Assembly: GCF_004570875.1 (NCBI RefSeq)
Contig: NZ_SPQK01000002.1
Coordinates: 186,001 to 250,000 of the forward strand
Reading direction: 5' to 3'
Source of the DNA: Blastococcus sp. CT_GayMR16
GTDB lineage: Bacteria; Actinomycetota; Actinomycetes; Mycobacteriales; Geodermatophilaceae
DNA length: 64,000 nt
The notes under the pieces were generated by a model. That model ran no database searches and was not told where the DNA came from. It saw only the letters and a list, made by a program, of their open reading frames with translations. Below, in pieces: positions 39,728 to 48,977 of this stretch (position 1 is its first letter; every line of letters starts with the position of its first letter). A program made the position numbers and the translations under genes.

Positions 39728-40831
39728 ATGTCGCTGTCCCGCACGGCCACCTCCCGTGCCCCGTCCGCTCGCCCGCTCGTCGTCAGCGCCGACGAAGAAC
39801 TCCTCGACGAGCTGCTCCGGTTGCTCGCGGCGGCCGGGGCAGAAGCAGAGCTGGCCACCGGTGGACCGGCGCTCCGCCGTGCGCACCGGACGGCGCCGCT
39901 GGTGCTCGTCGGGGCCGACGCGCTGGGCAATGCCGGCCTGCGTGCCCTGCCGCGCCGGCCCGGCGTGGTGGTGGTGACCACCGGTGAGCTGCCGGCTGCC
40001 GAGTGGGCGTCCGCGGTGGAGCTCGGCGCCGAGCGGGTCGCGGTGCTGCCGGGCGACGAGTCGTGGTTGCTCGCCCGGTCGTCGGCCGCAGTGCGTTCCC
40101 CGGTCGACCGCGGCTGGCTGGTGGCCGTCGGTGGCAGCTGCGGGGGCGCGGGCGCGAGCACCGTCGCGACGGCGGTGGCCGTGGCGGCTGCTCCCGGTGT
40201 CCTCCTGGTGGACGGCGACCCCTGGGGTGGGGGCCTGGACCTGCTGCTGGGCGCCGAGCGGGCGGAGGGCCTGCGCTGGCCGGACCTCGCCGGGCTGCGG
40301 GGGCGGGTGGCAGGCGACGCATTGCTGGCGGCGCTGCCCGAGGTCGGGGGCGTGCACGTGCTGGCGTCCTCGCGCGATGCTCCGGCCCCGGTTCCCGACG
40401 AGGCGCTGGCGGCGGTGATCGGCGCCGCCCGCTCCGTGGGCTGCCCCGTCGTCCTCGACCTGTCCCGGGCCGGTCCACCGGAGGGGGCGGCTGCGGTCGG
40501 CGACGCCGATCTCGCGGTGCTCGTGGTTCCCGGGCGGCTCCGGGCGGCCACCGCTGCACGTCTCCTCGTGGAGCAGCCCGGTTCGCCCTGGGCGTCCGCG
40601 CACCTGGTCGTCGGCCGGGTCCCGGGTGGTCTCGGCCGGGAGGGGGTCGCCGATGTCGTCGGCCGGCCGGTCCTGGCCGAGCTCCCGCACGACCGCAGCG
40701 TGGTGCCGAGGGGCGAGCGCGGAGAGCCGCCCGCGGTCGCCGTTCGGTCGCCGCTCGGGAGCGTGGCCCGGCGGGTGCTGACGGAGGTGCGCGCCGGAAC
40801 GTCTCAGCGGATGGGCGCGGATGTCCGATGA
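39728..40831 (+). CDS. ssd: Septum site-determining protein Ssd / CpaE-like
   Basis: The 367-residue protein has a degenerate receiver-like N-terminus (VVSADEELLDELLRLLAAAG) followed by a MinD/ParA-type ATPase fold with a deviant Walker motif (GGSCGGAGASTVATAV, where the standard Lys is absent) and the VVLDLSRAG strand. In mycobacteria Ssd affects septation and dormancy genes; in Tad systems CpaE positions the secretion machine. It is the first gene of the Tad operon, overlapping tadA by ATGA. Confidence 0.88.
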   Translation: MSLSRTATSRAPSARPLVVSADEELLDELLRLLAAAGAEAELATGGPALRRAHRTAPLVLVGADALGNAGLRALPRRPGVVVVTTGELPAAEWASAVELGAERVAVLPGDESWLLARSSAAVRSPVDRGWLVAVGGSCGGAGASTVATAVAVAAAPGVLLVDGDPWGGGLDLLLGAERAEGLRWPDLAGLRGRVAGDALLAALPEVGGVHVLASSRDAPAPVPDEALAAVIGAARSVGCPVVLDLSRAGPPEGAAAVGDADLAVLVVPGRLRAATAARLLVEQPGSPWASAHLVVGRVPGGLGREGVADVVGRPVLAELPHDRSVVPRGERGEPPAVAVRSPLGSVARRVLTEVRAGTSQRMGADVR

Positions 40832-41979
40832 CCGCCGTCGCGCTGCTGGACCGGGTGCGCGCCCGCCTGGCGCTGGACCAGTCCGTGCCGTCGCGCACGG
40901 AGGTCGCCGCGCTGGTCCGGGAGGAGACCGGCGGCCTGCTGGGTGATGACGACGTCCTCCTCGCCGTCCGGGAGGCGGTGGACGAGCTCGCGGGGGCCGG
41001 TCCACTGGAGCCGCTCCTCCGGGAGCCCGGGGTCACCGACGTCCTGGTGAACGGGCCCGACGAGGTCTGGATCGACCGCGGGGCCGGCCTGACGCGGGCG
41101 CCGGTGCGGTTCGCCGACGACGACGCCGTCCGACGGCTGGCGGTGCGGCTGGCCGGTCTCGCCGGACGGCGGCTGGACGACGCGGCGCCCTGGGTCGATG
41201 TCGGCCTGCCCGACGGCACTCGCCTGCACGCCGTGCTCCCACCGGTGTCGGGCAGCGGGACGTGTCTGTCCCTGCGGGTGCTGCGCCGGTGCTCGCACAG
41301 TCTCGACGACCTGGGTGCCCTGGGGACGCTGCCGGGCGAGAGCGGCGACCTCCTGCGCGCTCTCGTCGCTCGCAGGCGCGCCTTCCTCGTCACCGGCGGG
41401 ACGGGGTCGGGGAAGACCACCCTGCTGTCGGCGCTGCTCGGCGAGGCCGACCCCGCGGACCGGATCGTGCTCTGCGAGGACGCGGCGGAGCTGACCCCCG
41501 CGCACCCGCATGTCGTGCGGCTGCTCACCCGTCCACCCAACGTCGAGGGGGTCGGTCAGGTGAGGCTGCGCGACCTCGTCCGTCAGGCCCTGCGCATGCG
41601 CCCGGATCGGCTCGTGGTCGGGGAGGTGCGGGGTGCGGAGGTGACCGACCTGCTCGCCGCCCTGAACACCGGGCACGACGGCGGCTGCGGAACGCTGCAC
41701 GCCAACCGCCCGTCGGAGGTTCCTGCCCGGTTGGAGGCCCTCGGCGTGGCGGCCGGTCTCGGGCGGGCCGCGGTCCACAGCCAGGCCGCCGCAGCTCTGG
41801 ACGTGGTCGTGCACCTGCGCCGCACCCCCGCCGGGCGGCGCGTGGACGAGATCGGCGTCGTGCGGCGGGTGGGGGAGCTCGTCGCGGTCGAGCCGGGATG
41901 GCGGAGCGACGGGGGGCCGTGCCCGGGCGGGGAGCGGTTGGGGGAGTTGCTGGCCGGCAAGCGGGGCCCCGAGTGGTGA
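40828..41979 (+). CDS. TadA family conjugal transfer-associated ATPase (CpaF-like)
   Basis: The 383-residue hexameric secretion ATPase powers pilus assembly. Visible motifs are the Walker A GGTGSGKTT (about 190-198), the Asp-box/Walker B region LRMRPDRLVVGEVRGAE and the His-box GHDGGCGTLHANRP. The N-terminal VTDVLVNGPDEVWIDR is typical of CpaF. It overlaps ssd upstream and the TadB gene downstream (GTGA), so ssd-tadA-tadB-tadC is one translationally coupled block. Confidence 0.93.
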   Translation: MTAVALLDRVRARLALDQSVPSRTEVAALVREETGGLLGDDDVLLAVREAVDELAGAGPLEPLLREPGVTDVLVNGPDEVWIDRGAGLTRAPVRFADDDAVRRLAVRLAGLAGRRLDDAAPWVDVGLPDGTRLHAVLPPVSGSGTCLSLRVLRRCSHSLDDLGALGTLPGESGDLLRALVARRRAFLVTGGTGSGKTTLLSALLGEADPADRIVLCEDAAELTPAHPHVVRLLTRPPNVEGVGQVRLRDLVRQALRMRPDRLVVGEVRGAEVTDLLAALNTGHDGGCGTLHANRPSEVPARLEALGVAAGLGRAAVHSQAAAALDVVVHLRRTPAGRRVDEIGVVRRVGELVAVEPGWRSDGGPCPGGERLGELLAGKRGPEW

Positions 41980-42773
41980 CGGCGGCCCTCGTCTCCGCGA
42001 TCGCGCTGCTGGCGTGGCCGGACGACGGCCTCCTCCGGCGGGCACGGGTGGCCGCGGTGCTCGGCTCCGGGATCGCCCGGCCCCGCGGGCCGACGGGCCT
42101 CCGAGACCTCCCGATCCCCCCGTCGGCCGGCGCCGTCGGGAGTCTGGCGGGGGCGCTGCTCAGCACGCCGCTCGTGGCGGTGCTCGCCGGGACCGGTGCG
42201 TTTCTGGCGGCGCGCGCATGGGGCGCGTCGCGGAAGAGCAGGGAGAGTGACGCCCGGCTGCGGTCCCTGGCCGACGGGTTGGCTGCACTGGCCGCGGACC
42301 TGCGCAGTGGACGCTCCCTCGAGACAGCGACCGGCGCGGCCGTGTCGGCCTGCGCCGACAGCGGTTGCGGGGGAGAGCTGGCCCGGGCGCTGCGGGCGCC
42401 GGAAGCCCCGCCGTCCGGTACGGCGGATCCCGCGCTCGCCGAGGCAATGGTCCGGATCGCCGCGGCGGTCCGACTGAGCACGCGCACCGGCTGTTCCCTG
42501 GCGTCCGTGGCCGGAGCGGTCGAGGACGACCTCCGGGCCCGGTCCCGACACCGGCTGGAGCTCCGCGGAGCGACCGCGGCGCCGCGGGCCAGCGCATCGC
42601 TGCTCGCCGGGTTGCCCCTCCTGGGCCTCGCGATGGGCAGCGGGGTCGGCGCCGACCCCTGGGCCGTCCTGACCGGAACCGGTGTGGGCCAGGTGCTGCT
42701 CGTCGCCGGCGTCGCCCTGGAGGCAGCCGGACTCGCGTGGACCCGTCGCCTGGTCGCGCGGGCCGTGCGGTGA
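41976..42773 (+). CDS. Type II secretion F-family protein TadB
   Basis: The 265-residue protein has an N-terminal hydrophobic pair and the T2SSF domain in the middle (LRSLADGLAALAADLRSGRSLETAT; TRTGCSLASVAGAVEDDLRARSRHRLELRGATAAPRASASLLAGLPLLG, quoted by parts), ending in two membrane helices. It would be one of the two inner-membrane platform proteins of the pilus. The start GTG at 41976 overlaps the tadA stop, and its stop overlaps the tadC start. Confidence 0.85.
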   Translation: MTAALVSAIALLAWPDDGLLRRARVAAVLGSGIARPRGPTGLRDLPIPPSAGAVGSLAGALLSTPLVAVLAGTGAFLAARAWGASRKSRESDARLRSLADGLAALAADLRSGRSLETATGAAVSACADSGCGGELARALRAPEAPPSGTADPALAEAMVRIAAAVRLSTRTGCSLASVAGAVEDDLRARSRHRLELRGATAAPRASASLLAGLPLLGLAMGSGVGADPWAVLTGTGVGQVLLVAGVALEAAGLAWTRRLVARAVR

Positions 42774-43477
42774 CGGTCGCGGTGCTCGCGCTCGCGACGG
42801 CGCTGCTCATCTGGCCGCCACGAGGACTGGGGCGCCGGTTCGGTCTGCTGCGACCAGGTCCTGGGCGGGTGTCCGCCCCGGTGTCTGCTCCGACGCGGCG
42901 GTGGTTGCTCGCGGCAGGAGCCGCACTGGCGGTGGGGCTGCTGATCGGCGGGGCGACGGGTCTGGTGGTCGCAGGCGTCGTCACGGTCGGTGGTGAGCGG
43001 ATGCTGCGCCGCGCAGGCCCCGACGAGCGGGCTGCCACGCGGGCCGGCCTGCTCCGCGACCTGCCCGGTGCCTGCGACCTGCTCGGCGTGTGCCTGGCTG
43101 CGGGTCTGCCGGTGGCCGGTGCGCTGACCGCCGTGGGGGAGGCGGCCACGGGTCCGCTCGGCGCGCAGCTGCGCACCGTGGCGGCGCTCTACCGGCTGGG
43201 CGCCGAACCCCGCAGAGCCTGGGCCGACGTGCCGAGCGAGCTCGACGGCCTCGGGCGGGTGCTCGTCCGGGCCGGGGAGTCCGGTGCCGCTGTCGTGCCG
43301 GCGCTGAGGTCGCTCGCCGCGGATGTTCGCTCGGCGGAGCGGGTCGAGTCGGAGGCCGCCGTTCGCCGGGCTGGCGTATGGGTGCTGGCACCGCTCGGCG
43401 CGTGCTTCCTTCCCGCGTTCCTGTGTCTGGGCGTCGTGCCGCTGGTCCTCGGGATCGCCGGGGACGTCTTCCGCTGA
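42770..43477 (+). CDS. Type II secretion F-family protein TadC
   Basis: The second platform protein of the Tad machine, 235 residues. It has N-terminal membrane segments (about 1-14 and 45-72), a T2SSF domain (LRDLPGACDLLGVCLAAGLPVAGAL; LVRAGESGAAVVPALRSLAADVR, by parts) and a C-terminal hydrophobic pair. A pseudo-repeat of the TadB domain layout is expected for this family. The 127 bases to the pilin gene contain two TCCACAG sequences but no strong hairpin. Confidence 0.85.
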   Translation: MTVAVLALATALLIWPPRGLGRRFGLLRPGPGRVSAPVSAPTRRWLLAAGAALAVGLLIGGATGLVVAGVVTVGGERMLRRAGPDERAATRAGLLRDLPGACDLLGVCLAAGLPVAGALTAVGEAATGPLGAQLRTVAALYRLGAEPRRAWADVPSELDGLGRVLVRAGESGAAVVPALRSLAADVRSAERVESEAAVRRAGVWVLAPLGACFLPAFLCLGVVPLVLGIAGDVFR

Positions 43478-43604
43478 CGGCGTCCACAGGCGTGGTGCTT
43501 CTCCACAGATCGCCTCAGCACCTGCGTTGTCGACCTGCGCGCCGCGAGGGTCTGGTCAGGGCCCGGGAGGCGGGCAGTGACAGAAGAGATTCGAGGAGAC
43601 CGTC

Positions 43605-43874
43605 ATGACGAGCACGTCGACCGACCAGTTCGAGGCGAGCGCGGACGAGCCCGCCGCGCCCACCACGGAGCCAGCACGACGGCGGAACGTGCTCGCCCGA
43701 CGGTGGGCTGCGGTCCGCGCAGCTGCGGAGGCAGGCATGAGCACCGCCGAGTACGCGGTCGGCACGGTGGCCGCCTGCGCCTTCGCCGCGGTGCTCTACC
43801 GGGTCGTCACGGGGAGCTCGATCGTCACGGGTCTGACCGACCTGGTCGAGTCCGCGCTCGCGACCCTGTCCTGA
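43605..43874 (+). CDS. DUF4244 pilin-like protein (Flp-type)
   Basis: An 89-residue prepilin-like protein: a charged N-terminus of about 43 residues, then GMSTAEYAVGTVAACAFAAVLY. This is the Flp/DUF4244 pattern of a Gly before the cleavage point, Glu at +5 and a hydrophobic helix. It would be the major pilus subunit. GAGGAG 6 bases before the ATG and its separation from tadC suggest stronger, separate expression. A prepilin peptidase gene is not in the window. Confidence 0.9.
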   Translation: MTSTSTDQFEASADEPAAPTTEPARRRNVLARRWAAVRAAAEAGMSTAEYAVGTVAACAFAAVLYRVVTGSSIVTGLTDLVESALATLS

Positions 43875-43876
43875 CG

Positions 43877-44266
43877 ATGGAGGTGCGCCTCGGCCGGCAT
43901 CGGGTGTCCGGGCGTCGCGAGGCCGGCATGGTCACCGCGGAGACCGCCGTCGTGCTTCCGGTCCTGCTCCTCGTCCTGGCCACCACCGTCGCCGCGGTGA
44001 CGGTGGTGGGCGCCCAGCTCCGGTGCGTCGACGCGGCCCGGGAGGGCGCGCGGGCCGCGGCGCGAGGTGAGCCGGTGGCGGTCGTGCAGTCGGTGGTCGC
44101 ACGGGCCGCGCCGGACGGGGCGACCACCACCGTCTCCGTGGGTGCCGAGGAGGTCCGGGTCCGGGTCACCGCCCGGATCGCGCCGCTGGGCGCGGCACCG
44201 CTGTCGATCACCGTCGGCGCCGAGGCGGTGGCGCTTCGGGAACCCGGCGCTCAGGAGACGGGATGA
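43877..44266 (+). CDS. TadE-like pseudopilin
   Basis: The 129-residue protein has the TadE signature GMVTAETAVVLPVLLLVLATTVA (a type IV-prepilin-like segment with Glu near +5), followed by an extracytoplasmic part with the family's CVDAAREGARAAARGE stretch. It corresponds to Rv3655c and would be a minor pilin. It starts 2 bases after the pilin stop, and its own stop overlaps the next gene (ATGA). Confidence 0.88.
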   Translation: MEVRLGRHRVSGRREAGMVTAETAVVLPVLLLVLATTVAAVTVVGAQLRCVDAAREGARAAARGEPVAVVQSVVARAAPDGATTTVSVGAEEVRVRVTARIAPLGAAPLSITVGAEAVALREPGAQETG

Positions 44267-44845
44267 GGCTCGGGCGGCCGGAAGGGGAGCGGGGTTCGGC
44301 GACGGTGTGGGTGCTGGCCCTGTCGGGGGTCCTGGCGCTGGTCGGGGCCTCGATCGTGCTGATCGGTGCCGCAGTCGTCGCCCGACACCGCGCCACTGCA
44401 GCAGCCGACCTGGCCGCACTTGCCGCGGCGGGTCGTGCGGTGCTCGCCGACTCCGGCGCCTGCCCCGTCGCCGCGAGGATCGCGGAGGCGAACGCGGCCG
44501 AGCTGACCGGGTGCCGAGTCGACGCGGGTGCCGTGGTCGAGGTCGACGTCCGGGTCCGCGTCCGTCTCGGCCGGCTGGGTGCCTTCGCGGCCACCGCGCA
44601 AGCGCGGGCGGGGCCGGTCGACCCGGGGACGGTCGCCTCGGCGCCGTTGCCGTCCGACGTGTTCGCCGCGTCGGCCGGCGCGGAAGCGCGCGGACATGAC
44701 TACCTGCCGACGGCCGACAGGATCAGCATGGTGGACGTTCCGGATCGACGACGGCTCCTGGCGGCGACGTCCCCGACGGAGCGGCGGGATCCGGGACCCC
44801 GCAGCACTCCCGTGTGGCGGCGCGATCGGGCAAGGGAGGCCGAAG
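44263..44845 (+). CDS. Rv3654c-family TadE-like protein with no proper 3' end
   Basis: The beginning is a standard member: GERGSATVWVLALSGVLALVGASIVLIGA is the pilin-like helix, followed by ATAAADLAALAAAGR, and two cysteines (ACPVA, GCRVD) that usually form a disulfide. In this family the protein ends after about 130 residues near ARAGPVD. Here the frame runs on without a stop to 46627-46629, right through the following secreted-protein gene in another frame. I give the end as the base before that gene's ATG, because the true end is unclear. Loss of the stop by a rearrangement at about 44620-44700 is likely. Confidence 0.6.
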
Positions 44846-46315
44846 ATGAAGCGACGCATCATGACGCTGGTCCTGGCACTCGGCGTGGCGCTGACTCCCG
44901 TGATCGCGCCGGTGGCTCACGCGGTTCCCGTCATGAACCGTGTACCGGCCGCCTACGCGGATGCGGTTCGCCTGCTGACGCGACCGCCCTCGGCCGTGCT
45001 GTTGCCCGCACCCCCGGCGGGAGGGACGGCCGCCCTCCTCGACGCCGTCAATCAGCACCGGCTCGGCCTCGCTGTCGTGCCACCCCTGGGAGCTCTTCCG
45101 GCCCCGCAGGTGGAGGCATTGGCCGGCGTTCCACAGCCCTACGCCGGGCGCGTGGCCGCCCTCCTCCAGACGATCCTCGCGTGCCCCGCCAGGGGCGGCC
45201 CAGCGTGCGCCACGGCCACGAACGACGCGCTCGTCGCCGTCCTGCGGACCCCGGCGCCGGCGTTCGCCGACGTCGACCTGTGGCCGACCCTCTACATCGA
45301 CGGCAACGGAGGCTCCAACACCTACCGACACGACTACATCGTCCTCATCGACCGGGGTGGGAACGACACCTACGACAACAACGCGGGGGGCAACCTCGTC
45401 GACGTGCAGCGTGGCCCGGCGGGCTCGGCCGCCCCGATCAAGGCCGATGCAGTGGGCTGCGAGCAGGCCCAGGGGATCGCCACCTTGCCTGCCAACAACA
45501 CCTTCGACTGCGTCTCGATGCCGCAGGTCGCGCTGCTCGACTACCGGGGGTTCGGGTTCAGCAACGACACCTACGGCGTCATGAAGTCGCCCCGCGCCTC
45601 CGACCACAATCCTCCGCCCACCGGCCCACGGGCCGTCGACGGCTCCTGCACCACCAGCTCCCTGATCCGCCGGATCGTGGTCGAGGGCTCCGGCTTCGAG
45701 GGCAATGGACTCCTCATGGACGTCGACGGCCACGACCGCTACCTGGGCAAGACGGCCGCCCAGGGCTCGGCCCACGTCTCGGGAGTGGGCGTGCTGCGCG
45801 ACCTCGGGCGCGGCAACGACAGCTACCTGGCGATCCGGAACTCGCAGGGGTTCTCGCTCGTCGGCGAGCTGGGCGTCCTGCAGGACGACGGCGGGAACGA
45901 CCGGTACGACACGTACATGCCGCGGAAGCGGAACCCGGCGGCGGCGTACCAGACGCCGGGCTCGGGCGGGGTGATCGACGACACCGGGACGTGCGACAAC
46001 CTTCCGCGCATGGTCCAGGGCAGCGGGCTCGCGGGCGGTTACGGGCTCCTGACGGACCAGGACGGCTGGGACACCTACGTGGGCGCGCCGCCGGCCACGC
46101 AGCCGTTCGCGCCGCCGGTCCAGTTCCTGCACTCGTCGCAGGGCTTCGGCTGCAGCGGCGGCACTGGCGAGCTCCGCGACACCGGTCTCGACCACGACGT
46201 CTATCGCGAAGGTCCGACCCGGGCCGACGGCATGTCGGTCACGCAGGTGCAGACGCCGTGCGCGCCGGATGCCCCGGGTGTGAGCGTCTTCCTCGACGAC
46301 GGCCCGCGCAGCTGA
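44846..46315 (+). CDS. Secreted protein with DGxDxY repeats, inserted at the Tad locus
   Basis: The 489-residue protein starts with a clear signal peptide (RRIMTLVLALGVALTPVIAPVAHA, cleavage near 26). After a 130-residue helical domain it has at least six copies of a motif of the form (D/G)GxDxY: GGNDTYDN, DGHDRYLG, RGNDSYLA, GGNDRYDTY, DGWDTYVG and LDHDVYREG, spaced 25-60 residues apart, with paired cysteines between. The motif resembles Ca2+-loop or beta-helix repeats of actinobacterial surface proteins, but no named family is certain. A GGGAGG sits 9 bases before the ATG. Its place directly after the pilus genes suggests an exported or pilus-associated role, which is inference. Confidence 0.8.
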   Translation: MKRRIMTLVLALGVALTPVIAPVAHAVPVMNRVPAAYADAVRLLTRPPSAVLLPAPPAGGTAALLDAVNQHRLGLAVVPPLGALPAPQVEALAGVPQPYAGRVAALLQTILACPARGGPACATATNDALVAVLRTPAPAFADVDLWPTLYIDGNGGSNTYRHDYIVLIDRGGNDTYDNNAGGNLVDVQRGPAGSAAPIKADAVGCEQAQGIATLPANNTFDCVSMPQVALLDYRGFGFSNDTYGVMKSPRASDHNPPPTGPRAVDGSCTTSSLIRRIVVEGSGFEGNGLLMDVDGHDRYLGKTAAQGSAHVSGVGVLRDLGRGNDSYLAIRNSQGFSLVGELGVLQDDGGNDRYDTYMPRKRNPAAAYQTPGSGGVIDDTGTCDNLPRMVQGSGLAGGYGLLTDQDGWDTYVGAPPATQPFAPPVQFLHSSQGFGCSGGTGELRDTGLDHDVYREGPTRADGMSVTQVQTPCAPDAPGVSVFLDDGPRS

Positions 46316-46361
46316 GCGGACGTCGGACAACTGCCGGACGTACGCCCGCTCGGGCTCAGGG

Positions 46362-48758
46362 TCAGAAGACGAGGTCCTCCTCGACCTCGTCCGCGGGTGC
46401 GGCGTCGTCATTCGCGGCGAGCGCATCCAGGATCACGTCGAGCACGCGCACGGCCCCGGCCTTGTCCAGGGGGTCGTTGCCGTTGCCGCACTTGGGCGAC
46501 TGCACGCAGGAGGGGCAGCCGGTCTCGCACTCGCAGCTCGCCACGGTCGCCCGGGTCGCCTGCAGCCACTGCCGCAGCACCGTGAACCCGCGCTCGGCGA
46601 ATCCCGCGCCACCCGGGTGCCCGTCGTAGACGACGATCGTCGCCGCGCCGGTGTCCGGGTGCAGCGCGGTCGAGAGGCCCCCGAGGTCCCACCGGTCACA
46701 GGTGGCCAGCAGCGGCAGGATCCCGATCGCGGCGTGCTCGGCGGCGTGCAGCGAGCCGGGCAGCTCGACCTCGTCGAGCTCGGCACGTTCGATCGCCCGC
46801 TCGTCGAGGGTCAGCCACACCGCCCGGGTGCGCAGCTGACGGGCGGGCAGGTCGAGCGGGAACTCCGCCAGCACCTCACCGGTGCCGAGCCGCCGCCGCT
46901 GGTAGGCCACCACCTGGTTGGTCACGTCGACGACGCCGGTGTGCGCGGTGACGATGCCGAGGGATCGGCTCCGGTCCGTGGACACCATCGCGAGATCGGT
47001 GATGTCGCGCGCGACCGTCGTCCACTCCGGGCTCTCCGCGTGCACGACGGCGCAGGCGTCGTCGACGTCGAACTCGTCGACGACGAAGGTCTCACCGCGG
47101 TGCACGTAGAGGGCTCCGTCGTACACGGTCGAGTGGGACGCATCCGCGTCGACGGTGCCGAGCAGCCGGCCGGTGTCGGCTTCGACGATCGACACCGGCT
47201 GGCCGCCACTGCCGCGGATGTCGACGTCGGGCCGTCCCCGCCCGGCCCAGTACCAGCCGGCCGGGCGCCGCCGCAGCTGACCGGCGGCCACGAGCTCGTC
47301 GAGCTGGGCCTCGGCGGCAGGACCACCGAACTCGGGAAGATCCTCCGGTCGCAGGGGCAGCTCGGCTGCGGCACAGCACAGCTGCGGGCCCAGGACGTAG
47401 GGGTTGGTCGGATCGGTGACCGTGGCTTCGATCGGACGGCCGAACACCGCCCGCGGGTGGTGGGCCAGGTAGTGGTCCAGCGGATCGTCGCGCGCGACGA
47501 AGACGACCAGCGACTCCTTCTGCGCCCGGCCGGCGCGTCCGGCCTGCTGCCACAGCGACGCCAGCGTGCCGGGGTATCCCGCCAGCACCACCGCGTCCAG
47601 CCCGGCGATGTCGATGCCGAGCTCCAGGGCGTTGGTCGTCGCCACCCCCAGCAGATCGCCGGAGGACAGGGCCCGTTCCAGCTCCCGTCGCTCCTCGGGC
47701 AGGTAGCCACCGCGGTAGGAGTCGACGCGGCGGACCAGGTCGTCGCGGCCGCGGTCGTGCAGCAGTCGACGGGCCTGCTCGGCCACGGACTCCGCGCTCC
47801 GCCGGGACCGCACGAAGGCGAGGGTCCGGGCGCCGCGTTCGACGAGGTCGGCCAGGAGTCCCGCCGCGTCCGCCGCGGCCGAGCGGCGCAGGGGAGCGCC
47901 GTGCTCGCCCGTCCGCTCGGTCAGCGGCGGCTCCCACAGCGCGAAGGTGGCTCCGGGCCGGGGTGAGCCGTCGTCGGTGACCGCTGCGACCGGCCCACCC
48001 ACCAGCCGGGAGGCGGCCGCCGCGGGTTCGGCCACGGTGGCCGAGGCCAGGACGAACACCGGCTCGGCGCCGTACCGCCGGCAGATCCGCCGCAGCCGCC
48101 GCAGCACGTGCCCGACGTGCGAGCCGAACACCCCGCGGTAGGCGTGGCACTCGTCGATGACGACGTAGGCGACCCGGCGCAACGTGCTCGACCACTTCTG
48201 GTGCGCGGGGAGGATCCCCCGATGGAGCATGTCCGGGTTGGTCACGATCCAGCGTGAATGCCGCCGGACCCAGTCCCGCTCCTCGCCCGGGGTGTCCCCG
48301 TCGTAGGCCGCCGGGCGCACCGAGGGGTCTGCGAGCGCGGCCACCGAGGCCAGCTGATCCCGGGCCAGGGCCTTCGTCGGCGCCAGGTACAGGACACAGG
48401 CTCGGGGATCCTCGGCGAGCCGGGTGAGGGCCGGCAGCTGGTAGGCCAGCGACTTCCCGGACGCCGTCCCGGTGGCCACGACGACGTGCCGGCCGTCCCG
48501 CGCCAACTGGGCGGCGTCGACCTGGTGCCGCCACGGCGCGAGCACGCCGCGCTCCTCCAGTCGCGAGCGCAGGGGCGGGCTCACCCACTCCGGCCAGTCG
48601 AGCGTGCTGCTGTTGCGTACCGGGACGTGGTGGACGTGGGTGACCGGACGCTCCTCCTCGTCGGTCCCGGCGAGCACCGAGGCCAGCAGCTCCGCGCCCG
48701 GGAGAACGGGATCCATGCCGGATGCGGGGGCCGGCGGGAGCGGGTGGAGCGCAGTCAC
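46362..48758 (-). CDS. DEAD/DEAH-box helicase with DUF1998 C-terminal domain (Lhr/MrfA-like)
   Basis: The nearly 800-residue helicase has the Q-motif-like LAPWRHQ, motif I ATGTASGKS, DEVH-type motif II as DECHAYRG, motif III SATVAEP and motif VI QQAGRAGRAQ. The C-terminal DUF1998 Zn domain has four cysteines in CECETGCPSCVQSPKCGNGN. It matches Rv3649 and the Bacillus MrfA family, which repairs mitomycin-type DNA lesions. The start may be GTG 48758 or ATG 48716. The cold-shock gene that separates the helicase and topA regions in mycobacteria is absent here. Confidence 0.9.
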   Translation of the reverse strand: MTALHPLPPAPASGMDPVLPGAELLASVLAGTDEEERPVTHVHHVPVRNSSTLDWPEWVSPPLRSRLEERGVLAPWRHQVDAAQLARDGRHVVVATGTASGKSLAYQLPALTRLAEDPRACVLYLAPTKALARDQLASVAALADPSVRPAAYDGDTPGEERDWVRRHSRWIVTNPDMLHRGILPAHQKWSSTLRRVAYVVIDECHAYRGVFGSHVGHVLRRLRRICRRYGAEPVFVLASATVAEPAAAASRLVGGPVAAVTDDGSPRPGATFALWEPPLTERTGEHGAPLRRSAAADAAGLLADLVERGARTLAFVRSRRSAESVAEQARRLLHDRGRDDLVRRVDSYRGGYLPEERRELERALSSGDLLGVATTNALELGIDIAGLDAVVLAGYPGTLASLWQQAGRAGRAQKESLVVFVARDDPLDHYLAHHPRAVFGRPIEATVTDPTNPYVLGPQLCCAAAELPLRPEDLPEFGGPAAEAQLDELVAAGQLRRRPAGWYWAGRGRPDVDIRGSGGQPVSIVEADTGRLLGTVDADASHSTVYDGALYVHRGETFVVDEFDVDDACAVVHAESPEWTTVARDITDLAMVSTDRSRSLGIVTAHTGVVDVTNQVVAYQRRRLGTGEVLAEFPLDLPARQLRTRAVWLTLDERAIERAELDEVELPGSLHAAEHAAIGILPLLATCDRWDLGGLSTALHPDTGAATIVVYDGHPGGAGFAERGFTVLRQWLQATRATVASCECETGCPSCVQSPKCGNGNDPLDKAGAVRVLDVILDALAANDDAAPADEVEEDLVF

Positions 48759-48977
48759 GACACCACTGTCACACCCCCTGGCGACAAGGGGGCTGAGCGG
48801 ATGACAAAGATGTGATGCAGACAACAGAACGTCGTGGACGTCTACACAGCCTGTGACCTCACTTACACTCGCGCCGCGCTCCGGTGCGCGGTTGACCCGC
48901 GAGCCGAACGCAACCCTCCGCCGACCTGGGGTGCACGCACGCCTCCCGGCGGCAGTCGACCGCTTGGAGGAACACAC

